This document shows, piece after piece, positions 16,956 through 25,755 of a DNA stretch of 64,000 nt. Position numbers and translations under genes: made by a program. Position 1 is the stretch's first letter. Each line of letters starts with the position of its first letter. The notes beneath the pieces are model-generated. The model made no database searches and was not told the origin of the DNA. It was given only the letters and a program-made list of their open reading frames with translations. This DNA comes from Saccharospirillum salsuginis (GTDB taxonomy: Bacteria > Pseudomonadota > Gammaproteobacteria > Pseudomonadales > Natronospirillaceae), in NCBI RefSeq assembly GCF_014651855.1, contig NZ_BMXR01000003.1, forward strand, positions 186,001 through 250,000, given 5' to 3'.

Positions 16956-17300
16956 ATGAAGGTCACCGCCCCGATCCGATACAGCCTCTTGGTTCTGCTG
17001 GTCCTGTTCCAGTCGGGCCTGGGTGTGTCTGTGTGGGCCGGAGAGACGCCCGCGTCAATGGTGGACGTTCCAGAGGCGACCTGCCTCGACCACGGCGGCG
17101 ACCACTGCGACATGCTCGAATCCGCCGGTCAGTCGCGAACCGCCTGTGGCGGATCGGCCTGCGCCGCACCCTCGATGCTTCAAGCCGTGCCTCTGTTGGC
17201 CGGGGCCAACCCATGGTTAGCCCTGCAACATGAGCGCTTCCACGAACCCTTGCCTCGTTCGGGCTACCGCAACCCTCTGGAACGCCCTCCCAGCCTCTGA
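16956..17300 (+). CDS. Small secreted Cys/His-containing protein of the copper island
   Basis: 114 residues with a clear signal peptide (IRYSLLVLLVLFQSGLGVSVWAG). A short mature part carries Cys/His pairs (CLDHGGDHCDM, CGGSACAAPS). Such small periplasmic Cys/His proteins often open copper-resistance operons; I do not recognise a named family. ATG at 16956 is preferred over the longer frame because the signal peptide starts there. The cytochrome gene follows after 135 bases. Confidence 0.6.
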   Translation: MKVTAPIRYSLLVLLVLFQSGLGVSVWAGETPASMVDVPEATCLDHGGDHCDMLESAGQSRTACGGSACAAPSMLQAVPLLAGANPWLALQHERFHEPLPRSGYRNPLERPPSL

Positions 17301-17435
17301 ATCCAATTCGCGTCGATTCATAGTCCGCCCGCGTCCCTGTCGCTGACATTCGGGTCCGGACTGTACACCGTCGCGCGTGATAGACGATCGTCCAAGCCCG
17401 CTTGGACCGTTAAGAATTGGACACCGAGGTTACTT

Positions 17436-17882
17436 ATGAAATTCCTGTTTGAACGCATTACATACCCGACACTGCTGCGCCGATCCCTTTGGCTGGTCGT
17501 CGTACTGCTCAGTACGCTGTGGGCCTCTGCGGCCCTGGCCGATCACAAATCCAATCATGTGGATGTGGTCGTCGAAGGTTTGTCGGAAAAAGCCGAGACA
17601 GGCCAGTTGGTCTTCAATCAGTCTTGCGCGTCCTGTCATGGGCTTAATGGACAAGGGTCGGATGCGGGGCCCCCGCTCATCCACTCCATCTATAATCCGG
17701 GTCACCACTCCAATAAGGCGTTCTACCGGGCCGTAACCCAGGGCGTTCAGCAGCATCACTGGCCGTTTGGCAATATGCCGCCGCAATCGCATATCGGGTT
17801 TTCCGAGATGACTTATATTCTGTCCTTCATTCGTGAAGTCCAGACCCTCAACGGCATCGAGACCGAAGCGCATCGGATGTGA
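17436..17882 (+). CDS. Periplasmic c-type cytochrome
   Basis: 148 residues with an N-terminal signal peptide or anchor (LLRRSLWLVVVLLSTLWASAALA), a single haem-binding CASCH and a later Met region (FGNMPPQ) that could supply the sixth ligand. It is a small class I cytochrome c. It is separated by one small gene from a multicopper oxidase and shares the operon with a second cytochrome c, which suggests electron transfer linked to periplasmic copper oxidation. Confidence 0.88.
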   Translation: MKFLFERITYPTLLRRSLWLVVVLLSTLWASAALADHKSNHVDVVVEGLSEKAETGQLVFNQSCASCHGLNGQGSDAGPPLIHSIYNPGHHSNKAFYRAVTQGVQQHHWPFGNMPPQSHIGFSEMTYILSFIREVQTLNGIETEAHRM

Positions 17883-17951
17883 TGCCGCACACCCAAGGTT
17901 CGACCCGTGACATGACGATCGGGTCCACCGCTCTTCGCAGGAGGTTCGATC

Positions 17952-18149
17952 ATGATGTTCAATATGGGATGGGGAATGCACTGGTTCTGGTGGCCTCTGG
18001 TCGCCGCCCTGGTCGTCATTCCCATGTGGCGAATATGCCAACGACTCGGTTTCCCGGGCGTACTCAGCCTGCTGATTCTGGTGCCGCTGCTGAATCTGGG
18101 TTTGCTGTATTTCATCGCGTTCAGCGAGCCTTCGGAATCGCCAAGATGA
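17952..18149 (+). CDS. Small inner-membrane protein (65 aa)
   Basis: Two hydrophobic segments make up nearly the whole protein (HWFWWPLVAALVVIPMWRIC and LSLLILVPLLNLGLLYFIAF). GGAGG lies upstream. It sits between the cytochrome c and multicopper oxidase genes, 22 bases from the latter, so it is part of that operon. Function unknown; it could anchor or assist the oxidase or cytochrome. Confidence 0.75.
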   Translation: MMFNMGWGMHWFWWPLVAALVVIPMWRICQRLGFPGVLSLLILVPLLNLGLLYFIAFSEPSESPR

Positions 18150-18171
18150 CGTCGGTAAAAGGATGAACGAA

Positions 18172-19524
18172 ATGACACTGACACGACGACAATGGCTCAA
18201 GGGTGCCGGTACGCTGACCGCCGCCTCGATGCTGCCGTGGCCGTTGCGGGCCAGTCAATCGGAGTTGCCCCTGATTCACTTGCAAGCCCGGGAAAGCACA
18301 GCGGCGTGGCTGGACACACCAACGCCGGTATGGTCCTACGCGCAACCCACGCTGCGCCTGCGACAAGGGGTTGCCCAACGCATCCGTGTAACCAATCACT
18401 TGCCGGAACCCACCACAGTTCATTGGCACGGGCTGCGTGTCGCCAATGCGATGGACGGGGTGTCCGGGCTGACGCAGGCGCCCATCGAGCCCGGTGAGTC
18501 TTTCGACTACGAGGTGATGTCGCCCGATGCCGGGACATTCTGGTTTCACAGCCACCACAATACCATCGAGCAGTTGGCTCGGGGTTTATACGGTGCCTTG
18601 ATCGTCAGTGGCGACAACGAACCCGACTTCGAACAGGACTGGCCGCTGTTGATCGACGATTGGCGTCTGACTAAAAACGGCCGGATCGATCCGGCGTTCG
18701 CCAGTTTACACACCCAAGCGCATGGCGGACGGATGGGCAATGTCCTAACGATCAACCATCGGCTTGGACCCTGGCAGGGACGAGCGCGGTCCGGAGATCG
18801 TGTTCGGCTGCGACTGGTCAACAGCGCGACCAATCGTATTTTGCAGTTGCGCGCCGAATTTCCCAGCGCCCTGGTTCTGGCGAAGGACGGCCAGCCCCTG
18901 ACGAGTCCGGAGCCTTTGCCGGACGTATTTATTCTCGGGCCCGGTGAACGTCTGGATCTGGGTTGGCTGGCGAACGAGACCGGGCAACTGATGGAAGTCA
19001 GTGGTCGAAAACCCTTGGTGGTTGCGCGCGTCGAAGTCGAGCCGGGTGGCGAAGCTGGAATTCCCCGTTACCCCGGCGTCATGGCGTTGCCGGTCAATCC
19101 CATGCCTGAGGTATCGGCCGATGTCACCCAGACCGTTCCCCTGAAAATGGAAGGCGGCGCGATGGGACGGCTTGAAAGTGCTCGATACGAGGGAGAAACC
19201 ATGGCCTTTCGGGAATTGGTAGATCAAGGACAGGTCTGGGCATTGAGCGGTCAGGTGGGCTTGCCTGAAGAGCCTCTGTTTCGCGCACGCCAGGGTGAAA
19301 CCGTCGCCCTGCAACTGGACAACCGCACCTCCTTTCCCCACACCTTGCATTGGCATGGGCATCATGTCTGGGCCGACGACCGCTGGCAGGACAGCCTCAC
19401 GGTAACCCGAGGGCAAACCAAAACCGTTCGAATGGTGGCGGGTGGTCCTGGTAAATGGTTGATTCATTGTCACATGATCGACCATCAGGCGACGGGCATG
19501 ATGACCTGGTTTGAAGTGGTATGA
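18172..19524 (+). CDS. Tat-exported multicopper oxidase
   Basis: About 450 residues. A twin-arginine signal (TLTRRQWLKGAG) leads into cupredoxin domains carrying all four copper-ligand motifs: VHWHGL, WFHSHH, LHWHGHH and HCHMIDHQATGM. Family members (CueO, CopA of the Pco/Cop type) oxidise Cu(I) in the periplasm. ATG at 18172 is preferred over 18163 because the AGGA ribosome-binding site touches the first ATG and is correctly spaced for the second. There is no long Met-rich loop of the CueO kind. It is embedded between cytochrome c genes. Confidence 0.93.
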   Translation: MTLTRRQWLKGAGTLTAASMLPWPLRASQSELPLIHLQARESTAAWLDTPTPVWSYAQPTLRLRQGVAQRIRVTNHLPEPTTVHWHGLRVANAMDGVSGLTQAPIEPGESFDYEVMSPDAGTFWFHSHHNTIEQLARGLYGALIVSGDNEPDFEQDWPLLIDDWRLTKNGRIDPAFASLHTQAHGGRMGNVLTINHRLGPWQGRARSGDRVRLRLVNSATNRILQLRAEFPSALVLAKDGQPLTSPEPLPDVFILGPGERLDLGWLANETGQLMEVSGRKPLVVARVEVEPGGEAGIPRYPGVMALPVNPMPEVSADVTQTVPLKMEGGAMGRLESARYEGETMAFRELVDQGQVWALSGQVGLPEEPLFRARQGETVALQLDNRTSFPHTLHWHGHHVWADDRWQDSLTVTRGQTKTVRMVAGGPGKWLIHCHMIDHQATGMMTWFEVV

Positions 19525-19559
19525 CGTTACTTTTGCAACGATAGAACGGATTAAACGAT

Positions 19560-20051
19560 ATGACGATGAGAATGATCGCGGTCCTGGTCGCTATTCTGGG
19601 GTTAGCCGCCTGCTCCGGGAGCAATGAATCGGCGGATGACACCTCTAATGAAATCGATGTAACCCAGCTGTCACTGGAGCCGGAACCGGGCACCGACCGC
19701 TGGTACACCGAAGAACAGGTGAGCCGGGGTAAGGAGGTGTTCGCGGCGAACTGCGCCGGGTGTCATGGACAGAACGCCGAGTCCACACCGGACTGGAAAT
19801 CGTTGGACGCCAACGGCAATTACCCACCACCCCCGCTGAACGGTACTGCCCATGCCTGGCATCATCCGTTGAGCGTACTGAAGATGGTTATCGAGGAAGG
19901 CGGCGAACCCATGGGCGGCGTCATGCCCGGCTGGGACGATACGCTGAGTGATCAACAGATCGTGGATGTGATCGCGAGTTTCCAAAGCTATTGGCCGGAT
20001 AAGACCTATCAGTTATGGCTGGAACGTGAACAATCCAATCGGGGTCAGTAA
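19560..20051 (+). CDS. c-type cytochrome lipoprotein
   Basis: 163 residues with a lipoprotein signal (lipobox LAAC) and an acidic linker. The cytochrome c domain has haem motif CAGCH and a later Met in GGVMPGWDDTLSDQQIVDVIASFQS. It is probably membrane-anchored facing the periplasm. It ends three bases before the next gene. It likely transfers electrons from the multicopper oxidase reaction or to a terminal oxidase. Confidence 0.9.
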   Translation: MTMRMIAVLVAILGLAACSGSNESADDTSNEIDVTQLSLEPEPGTDRWYTEEQVSRGKEVFAANCAGCHGQNAESTPDWKSLDANGNYPPPPLNGTAHAWHHPLSVLKMVIEEGGEPMGGVMPGWDDTLSDQQIVDVIASFQSYWPDKTYQLWLEREQSNRGQ

Positions 20052-20054
20052 GCG

Positions 20055-20384
20055 ATGAGCGCCGGGACTCGCGTGCGTCGGAGTGTTCTGTTGCTGGCGC
20101 CTCTGACTGAATCCGACCGGATTGCGCTACAGGATTGGCCGGGCATGGGCTCGGTCGAGTGCCGGGGACGTCGACTGCTGGTGTGTTATGACGCGGCGGA
20201 TGTGCAGTGGTCCGAACTGCAGCCCTGGCTGGTCGATTGTGTCGGATTGGACACGTCCGGAGCCTGGACTCGGCTCAAGCTCGCCTGGTATCGCTTTGTG
20301 GATGGCAATGCCCGCGCCAACGCCCAATCGAGAGGCGGGCATTGCTGCAACAAACCGCCGACCGTGCCCGGTCGACGTCGTTAG
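20055..20384 (+). CDS. HMA-like protein without CxxC, first paralogue
   Basis: 109 residues. The overall pattern (hydrophobic strand, helix, LLVCYDAADVQWSELQPWL, then LKLAWYRFVDGNARAN and a C-terminal GHCCNKP) resembles a ferredoxin-like heavy-metal-associated domain lacking the CxxC. It shares the W-x(n)-K-x-x-Y-x-FVD-x-N ending with the convergent gene at 20381-20716, so the two are probably distant paralogues. Metal binding through the C-terminal Cys/His cluster is a guess. It overlaps its convergent neighbour by four bases. Confidence 0.65.
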   Translation: MSAGTRVRRSVLLLAPLTESDRIALQDWPGMGSVECRGRRLLVCYDAADVQWSELQPWLVDCVGLDTSGAWTRLKLAWYRFVDGNARANAQSRGGHCCNKPPTVPGRRR

Positions 20385-20716
20385 TGGCAACTCCAGGGTG
20401 GACGCTGGCTGCTGTCTTTGATGTTGTCATCCACAAATTCGTAGTAGGACCGTTTGGCGTTTTCCCAGGTTGAATTGTGCAGGGGAACTTGATGGGCTTC
20501 CAGTATGTCGATTAACCGATCGATATCCAGACGAGTGGCATCGTAGGCGAGCGTCAGGCGCTGTTTGACGTCATCGAAAGACACGTCGTCTATGCCAATC
20601 AGAGCATCGATTTCCGACAGGGCCGCATCTCTCAAGTGATGATCGCAAGGTGCCAAATTCAAGCGTCTGACCACCCGATGTTTGGCGCATACGCCGGGTC
20701 GATGATGAGTGCTCAT
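20381..20716 (-). CDS. HMA-like protein without CxxC, second paralogue, CueR-type promoter
   Basis: 111 residues starting MSTHHRPGVC, after GGAGG at the proper distance. It has a ferredoxin-like pattern (RLNLAPCDHHL, IDALIGIDDVSFDDVKQRLTLAYDATRLDIDRLIDILEAHQV) with no CxxC. It ends SYYEFVDDNIKDSSQRPPWSCH. The shared FVDxN ending relates it to the gene at 20055. A MerR/CueR-type promoter immediately upstream points to induction by copper or a similar metal, so a copper-handling role is likely. Confidence 0.72.
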   Translation of the reverse strand: MSTHHRPGVCAKHRVVRRLNLAPCDHHLRDAALSEIDALIGIDDVSFDDVKQRLTLAYDATRLDIDRLIDILEAHQVPLHNSTWENAKRSYYEFVDDNIKDSSQRPPWSCH

Positions 20717-20751
20717 GACCTTTTCCTCCATAAATCCGTTGACTCTTCGAG

Positions 20752-20782
20752 ACGATAGACCTTCCAGCGACTTGAAGGTCAA
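20752..20782 (-). promoter_or_regulatory. MerR/CueR-type promoter of the second HMA-like gene
   Basis: On the minus strand TTGACC (20782-20777) and TATCGT (20757-20752) are separated by 19 bases. That abnormal spacing is the hallmark of promoters activated by MerR-family regulators. The spacer contains the dyad ACCTTCAAGTCGCTGGAAGGT, close to the CueR operator consensus. The -35 element overlaps the stop codon of the LOG gene. No CueR gene lies in this window. Confidence 0.8.
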
Positions 20783-21582
20783 GCGGATTTTCCCCGTGAA
20801 TGAACCGAAGACGTCATGTCCTTGTCCGCATCGCAACATAATGAGCGCGCGAGCGAAGAAGATGTATCGTCCAGCAACGGTGTAAGGATTGTCTTCAGTG
20901 CCGAGAACGCCTGGTGAGGGTGGTCCACCATTTGAAAATAATTCAGATCCGATTCGGAAATCATCCCGTGACGACGCAGCGCTTCGAAGTTGATCACTTC
21001 TCGCCAAAAGTGTGAATCGTATAGCAATACGGGGATGGGTCTGGACAGTTTTCGGGTCTGACTCAATGTCAGGATTTCGAACAACTCATCCAGGGTTCCG
21101 AACCCACCCGGAAAGACAACGATCGCTCGGGCCAGATAGGCAAACCACAGTTTGCGCATGAAGAAATACCGAAATTCGAATCCCAGTTCGTCACTGATAA
21201 AGGCGTTGGGGTGCTGTTCGTGAGGCAACCCGATATTCAACCCGATCGAGTGACCACCTGCTTCGGCGGCGCCCCGGTTTGCCGCTTCCATAATGCCACC
21301 CCCACCGCCGGAACAGACGATAAAGCGGCGGGTTTGACAGGGCAGATTCATGGACCAGTGCGTTAAATCGTTCGCGAGTGTTCGGGCCGCCTCATAAAGG
21401 TGGGCTTGGTTCCCGGACTCGGACAACCGGGCGGACCCGAAAAACACAACGGTATCCTGAATGCCCGCGTCATTTAACGCGGCCAGTGGTTTGAGATATT
21501 CGGATAGAATTCGCAATGGTCGGCCGGCATCGCTTTCAAGGAATTCCAGATCCTGATAGGCAATGTCCTCATGTCTGGTCAT
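20779..21582 (-). CDS. LOG-family nucleotide phosphoribohydrolase-like protein
   Basis: 267 residues with a Rossmann-like fold of the LOG/YgdH type: VVFFGSARLSESG, VCSGGGGGIMEAANRGAAEAGG and the motif PGGFGTLDELFE, which carries the catalytic Glu region of cytokinin-riboside monophosphate phosphoribohydrolases. The bacterial role is uncertain (nucleotide salvage or stress). The gene stands inside the copper island and its stop codon is part of the next gene's promoter. An FNR-like box lies 118 bases upstream. Confidence 0.88.
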   Translation of the reverse strand: MTRHEDIAYQDLEFLESDAGRPLRILSEYLKPLAALNDAGIQDTVVFFGSARLSESGNQAHLYEAARTLANDLTHWSMNLPCQTRRFIVCSGGGGGIMEAANRGAAEAGGHSIGLNIGLPHEQHPNAFISDELGFEFRYFFMRKLWFAYLARAIVVFPGGFGTLDELFEILTLSQTRKLSRPIPVLLYDSHFWREVINFEALRRHGMISESDLNYFQMVDHPHQAFSALKTILTPLLDDTSSSLARSLCCDADKDMTSSVHSRGKSA

Positions 21583-21699
21583 GGCAAACTCCGCACAATG
21601 GGCGTGTATCTGTCTCGCTCAGCCAACATGCCGGTTGTCCTTGCAAGACCGGATGGAAGCGTGCTTTATTCCAGTGTATTCCGGTGCCGGGTGGGTGGG

Positions 21700-21713
21700 T
21701 TGATGCAGGTCAA
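21700..21713. promoter_or_regulatory. FNR/ANR-like box, site 1
   Basis: TTGATGCAGGTCAA lies between the divergent LOG gene (start 21582) and membrane-protein gene (21769). It fits the FNR/ANR consensus TTGAT-N4-ATCAA with one mismatch (G for A). The same 14-mer pattern recurs at 28086 and 33178. Confidence 0.55.
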
Positions 21714-21768
21714 TCGCACGCAAATGAGATAGCCTGGTATGTCATGAACGGTTACTCGTGGAACGAGC

Positions 21769-22203
21769 ATGCACTTCTTGATCCTGACCACCGCACTGGC
21801 GGGTGCTCTGCACTTTATCTGGGAAAACATCCAGTGCCCGTTGCTGTATACCCACGGCAGTTACGACGGTTCGATCTGGGGCATGCTGCAGGCAACGTTC
21901 GGGGATGTCGTCATTACCTGGTTGCTCTATGGATGGGCTGCAATCGTCGCGGGTCGTTGGCGCTGGATGGTCGGTCCGTCCGCGTTGCGTGGTTGGCTGA
22001 GTCTGGAACTCGGCGCCTTCGCGGTCGGCTTCGCCATCGAGTGGCATGCCCTGGCTACCGGACGCTGGTCCTACCTGGATACCATGCCCACTCTGACCGG
22101 CCTGGAGGTGGGTCTGGTTCCGATTCTGCAATTGATGATGCTGACACCGGTCAGCGTCGGGTTGGTGGAACTGTGGTTGAGACGAGCCGGGTCAGGGCGC
22201 TGA
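21769..22203 (+). CDS. Polytopic membrane protein of unknown function
   Basis: 144 residues with four predicted transmembrane helices (FLILTTALAGALHFIWENI; FGDVVITWLLYGWAAIVAG; LSLELGAFAVGFAIEWHAL; GLVPILQLMMLTPVSVGLVEL). Conserved-looking polar residues (His, Glu, Trp) lie inside the helices. I do not recognise the family. It is divergent from the LOG gene and convergent with copA, which ends 27 bases away. Confidence 0.72.
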   Translation: MHFLILTTALAGALHFIWENIQCPLLYTHGSYDGSIWGMLQATFGDVVITWLLYGWAAIVAGRWRWMVGPSALRGWLSLELGAFAVGFAIEWHALATGRWSYLDTMPTLTGLEVGLVPILQLMMLTPVSVGLVELWLRRAGSGR

Positions 22204-22230
22204 CCCGGACCCGGCATGGGTGGATGGCTA

Positions 22231-24741
22231 TCAATGGGAATGTTCGGCTCGCTCCAACGGTTTGTCCAGGTCAATCGCCCGCAGCCGCAGGGCATTGCCG
22301 ATGACCGAGACCGAAGACAGGCTCATGGCGGCGGCCGCGATCATCGGTGACAGCAAGGCGCCGAACAGCGGGTAGAATATCCCCGCCGCCACCGGCACAC
22401 CCAGCGAGTTGTAGACGAACGCGAAGAACAGGTTCTGCTTGATGTTGCGCAGCGTACCCCGCGCCAGATAGCGTGCCCGTACAATGCCGGTGAGGTCGCC
22501 TTTCATCAGGGTGATGCCGGCGCTTTCCATGGCCACGTCCGCACCGGTGCCCATGGCGATACCCACGTCGGCGGCCGCCAAGGCCGGGGCGTCGTTGATG
22601 CCGTCGCCGGCCATGGCTACCTTCCGTCCCTGGCGTTTGTACTCATCCACCAGTTTTTGCTTGCCTTCCGGCGACACACCGGCCCGGACCTCGTCGATGG
22701 ACAGTTCCCCGGCGACGGCTTTTGCGGTGGTCTCATTATCGCCCGTGGCCATGACCACCCGCATACCCTGGCGCTGCAAGGCGGCGATGGCGGTGGCCGT
22801 GGTTTTCTTGATCGGGTCCTGAACCGCGATCAATCCGGCCAATTGGCCATCGACGCCGATGTACATCACGGTCTTGGCTTTTTCCCGCAGGGATTGGGCG
22901 TCCTGATCGAGCGAGGACAGGTCGATGTTGTGATCCTGGAACAAGGCGGCGTTGCCCATCAGCAGGTCGTGACCCTGTACCCGGCCGGTCACGCCCTTAC
23001 CGGTGACCGAATCGAACGCCTCGGGTTCGCTCAGCTTGGCCTCGGCGTCGCGCGCCCGTGTCACGATGGCTTCGGCCAGCGGATGCTCGGAGCTGCGCTC
23101 CAGACTGCCGATCAACGACAACAGTTCGGTCTCGGAATGCTCGCCGGTAGGCCGGATGTCGGTCACAGCAGGCTGGCCTTCGGTGAGCGTACCGGTCTTG
23201 TCGACGATCAGGGTATCGATGTGGGCGAACCGTTCCAGCGCCTCGGCGTCCTTGATCAGCACGCCCGACTGGGCACCGCGTCCGGTCGCGGTCATGATCG
23301 ACATCGGCGTGGCCAGACCCAGGGCACAGGGGCAGGCGATGATCAGCACCGACACCGCAGCGACGATGGCGTAGACCATGGCCGGTTGCGGCCCGACCAG
23401 GGACCAGACGATGAAGGCCACTATGGCGATCAGAACCACGGTCGGTACGAAATAGCTGGATACCCGGTCCGCCAGACCCTGAATCGGTGCGCGTGAGCGT
23501 TGCGCCTTGGCCACCATGTCGACGATTTGTGACAGCACGGTGTCGGCTCCGACACGCTCGGCCGTCATGATCAGGGTGCCTTGCTTGTTCAAGGTGCCGC
23601 CGGTCAGGCTGTCGCCCTTGGCTTTTTCGACCGGCACCGGTTCCCCGGTGATCATGGATTCATCGACACTGGAGGAACCGTCGGCGACGGTGCCGTCGAC
23701 CGGGATACTGCTGCCCGGTTTAACGCGCAGCCGATCCCCGCTGTGCACCTCGTCGAGCGATATCTCTTCGTCATCGCCCTGCTCATTGATGCGCACGGCG
23801 GTTTTCGGAGCCAGATCCAGCAACGCCTTGATCGCCGAGCCGGTGCGTTCGCGAGCCCGCAGCTCTAGGACCTGTCCCAGGAAGATCAGCGTGACAATGA
23901 CGGCCGCCGCCTCGAAATAGACCGGTACATGACCGGATTCCATACGAAACGCCGGTGGGAAGGCGCCCGGAATCAGGGTGGCCACCACGCTGTAACCGTA
24001 GGCGGCGCCGACCCCGAGACTGATCAAAGTCCACATATTAGGGCTGACGTTGCGAATCGACTGCCAACCACGGACGAAAAAAGGGATCGCAGCCCAAAGA
24101 ATGACCGGTGTCGCCAGCACCAGTTCGATCCAGGTCACCCAGGTCTCACCGATCCAGCTCCGGACCGGAATGCCCACCAATGGGCCCATGGTGATGATCA
24201 GTAACGGGATGGACGCAATGGCGCTTACCCAGAACCGTCTGGTGAAATCCACCAACTCGGGATTGGGGCCGGTGTCTTCCTGCGACGGGTTCATCGGCTC
24301 CAACGCCATGCCGCATTTCGGGCAACTGCCGGGTCCGTCCTGAACAATTTCCGGATGCATCGGACAGGTGTATTTCACGCCTTCCGGCGCCTGGGCCTGT
24401 GCGGGTTGTTCTCCCAGATAGTTCTCGGGCGCTTGTTCAAATTTATGGTGACAGTGGTCGGAACAAAAGTAGTAGGTTTGGCCTTCGTGACGGGATACGG
24501 CGGCCGGTTCGGCGCGATCGACGCTCATACCGCACACCGGATCCGTCGCTTCCAGGTAGGCCTCGGGATTCGCTTCGAACTTTTGCTGGCAGCGTGGGCC
24601 GCAAAAATAGTAGCTGTGGCCCTGGTGTTCGCTGCGGGGACGATCATCCGACGCCGTAACGGCCATGCCGCACACCGGATCGTGTAACGCTCGGTCCGTT
24701 TCCACGGCCTCCGAACGGGAGTGTTCTGTATGTGTTGCCAT
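22231..24741 (-). CDS. copA: Copper-exporting P1B-type ATPase with two YHS domains
   Basis: 836 residues. The N terminus carries two YHS metal-binding domains ([16 protein letters not shown], each followed by a YYFC...C pattern). A third metal-binding segment (YTCPMHPEI ... CPKCGMAL) replaces classical HMA domains. The ATPase core has CPC in the membrane at residues 470-472, the phosphorylated Asp in [15 protein letters not shown] in the N-domain and [13 protein letters not shown] and the copper context point to Cu(I) export. The second of two adjacent ATGs is used because GGAG sits too close to the first. A CueR-type promoter lies upstream. Confidence 0.94.
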   Translation of the reverse strand: MATHTEHSRSEAVETDRALHDPVCGMAVTASDDRPRSEHQGHSYYFCGPRCQQKFEANPEAYLEATDPVCGMSVDRAEPAAVSRHEGQTYYFCSDHCHHKFEQAPENYLGEQPAQAQAPEGVKYTCPMHPEIVQDGPGSCPKCGMALEPMNPSQEDTGPNPELVDFTRRFWVSAIASIPLLIITMGPLVGIPVRSWIGETWVTWIELVLATPVILWAAIPFFVRGWQSIRNVSPNMWTLISLGVGAAYGYSVVATLIPGAFPPAFRMESGHVPVYFEAAAVIVTLIFLGQVLELRARERTGSAIKALLDLAPKTAVRINEQGDDEEISLDEVHSGDRLRVKPGSSIPVDGTVADGSSSVDESMITGEPVPVEKAKGDSLTGGTLNKQGTLIMTAERVGADTVLSQIVDMVAKAQRSRAPIQGLADRVSSYFVPTVVLIAIVAFIVWSLVGPQPAMVYAIVAAVSVLIIACPCALGLATPMSIMTATGRGAQSGVLIKDAEALERFAHIDTLIVDKTGTLTEGQPAVTDIRPTGEHSETELLSLIGSLERSSEHPLAEAIVTRARDAEAKLSEPEAFDSVTGKGVTGRVQGHDLLMGNAALFQDHNIDLSSLDQDAQSLREKAKTVMYIGVDGQLAGLIAVQDPIKKTTATAIAALQRQGMRVVMATGDNETTAKAVAGELSIDEVRAGVSPEGKQKLVDEYKRQGRKVAMAGDGINDAPALAAADVGIAMGTGADVAMESAGITLMKGDLTGIVRARYLARGTLRNIKQNLFFAFVYNSLGVPVAAGIFYPLFGALLSPMIAAAAMSLSSVSVIGNALRLRAIDLDKPLERAEHSH

Positions 24742-24783
24742 CATAACTCCTTGGGTTGTCGCCCGTGTATGGAATCGATCCTT

Positions 24784-24814
24784 AAGGTAGACCTTATAGT
24801 TCCTGGAAGGTCAA
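24784..24814 (-). promoter_or_regulatory. MerR/CueR-type promoter of copA
   Basis: On the minus strand TTGACC (24814-24809), a 19-base spacer and TACCTT (24789-24784) form a MerR-type promoter. The dyad ACCTTCCAGGAACTATAAGGT inside it is a near-canonical CueR operator. It predicts copper-induced copA transcription by a CueR encoded elsewhere. Confidence 0.88.
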
Positions 24815-24885
24815 GTGACCTTTTAATGTAGTCGCCATAAAAAGGATTGCACCGACGGTTCTGCGAAATGAGCGCCAAAGCCGAT

Positions 24886-25755
24886 TTACAATGTGTATTG
24901 ATCGGGTGCCGCGACATAGTGTTTTGGGTCGGCGATGAAGCGTTCCCGGCATCTCGAGGAGCAAAAAACATACTCCCGGTCCTGATGCAGAAAGCGATTC
25001 GTAGCGGTTTGACGATCCACCCTCATACCGCACACCGGGTCGCGAGCCCATTCGTATTCTTGTGGCGGACGATCCCGAATCGCGCCGTCTTCGAGCCATA
25101 ACACCCGATCGGCCACCTCTTCGACTCTGGGATCGTGGGTGACGATCAGGACGGATTTACCTTCGTCCCGGGCGATATCGTGCAGGATCATCATCACTTC
25201 CTGGCCTCGGGCCGAATCCAGGTTTCCGGTGGGCTCGTCGGCCAGGATAACCGGCGGGTCGTTGATCAGCGCCCGGGCGATGGCGACCCGTTGTTGTTCA
25301 CCACCGGACAGCATGGCGGGCAGAGCGTCCCGACGGTGACCGAGGCCCAGTCGATCCATCAATCGATCGGCCCGCTCGCGTGTCGTGTCCGAGACCCCTT
25401 CGCCGAACCGAGCCGGGAATAGAATATTGTCGCGTGCCGACAAAGCACTCATCAGATTGAAGGCTTGAAATACAAACCCCATTCGCCGGGCCCGGAACCG
25501 CGCGATCCGCCGGGATGACATCTGTTCCAGGGGCTGGCCGTCGATGGCGATGGTGCCTTGATCCGGTTTCAATAAAGCGCCCAGCATGGACAACAGCGTT
25601 GTCTTGCCCGAGCCGGACGGACCCATGATCAGGACCAATTCGCCACGGCCGATACGCAGGCTGACCTGGTTTACGGCACGCACCTGGGTTTGGCCCCGGC
25701 CGAAGGACTTTACCAAACCATTTGCTGCAATCAACTGGGGGGATTCGACAGTCAT
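24886..25755 (-). CDS. ABC transporter ATPase with a C-terminal YHS metal-binding domain
   Basis: 289 residues. The MacB/LolD-type ATPase domain shows Walker A GPSGSGKTT, signature LSGGEQQRVAIARAL and Walker B ILADEPTGNLD. From about residue 235 a YHS domain is fused (RDPVCGMRVDRQ ... YVFCSSRCRERFIADP), like those of the neighbouring CopA. The fusion suggests metal sensing or delivery. MTVESPQ at 25755 is the start; the open frame upstream is only antisense noise. It overlaps the permease gene by four bases. Confidence 0.9.
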   Translation of the reverse strand: MTVESPQLIAANGLVKSFGRGQTQVRAVNQVSLRIGRGELVLIMGPSGSGKTTLLSMLGALLKPDQGTIAIDGQPLEQMSSRRIARFRARRMGFVFQAFNLMSALSARDNILFPARFGEGVSDTTRERADRLMDRLGLGHRRDALPAMLSGGEQQRVAIARALINDPPVILADEPTGNLDSARGQEVMMILHDIARDEGKSVLIVTHDPRVEEVADRVLWLEDGAIRDRPPQEYEWARDPVCGMRVDRQTATNRFLHQDREYVFCSSRCRERFIADPKHYVAAPDQYTL

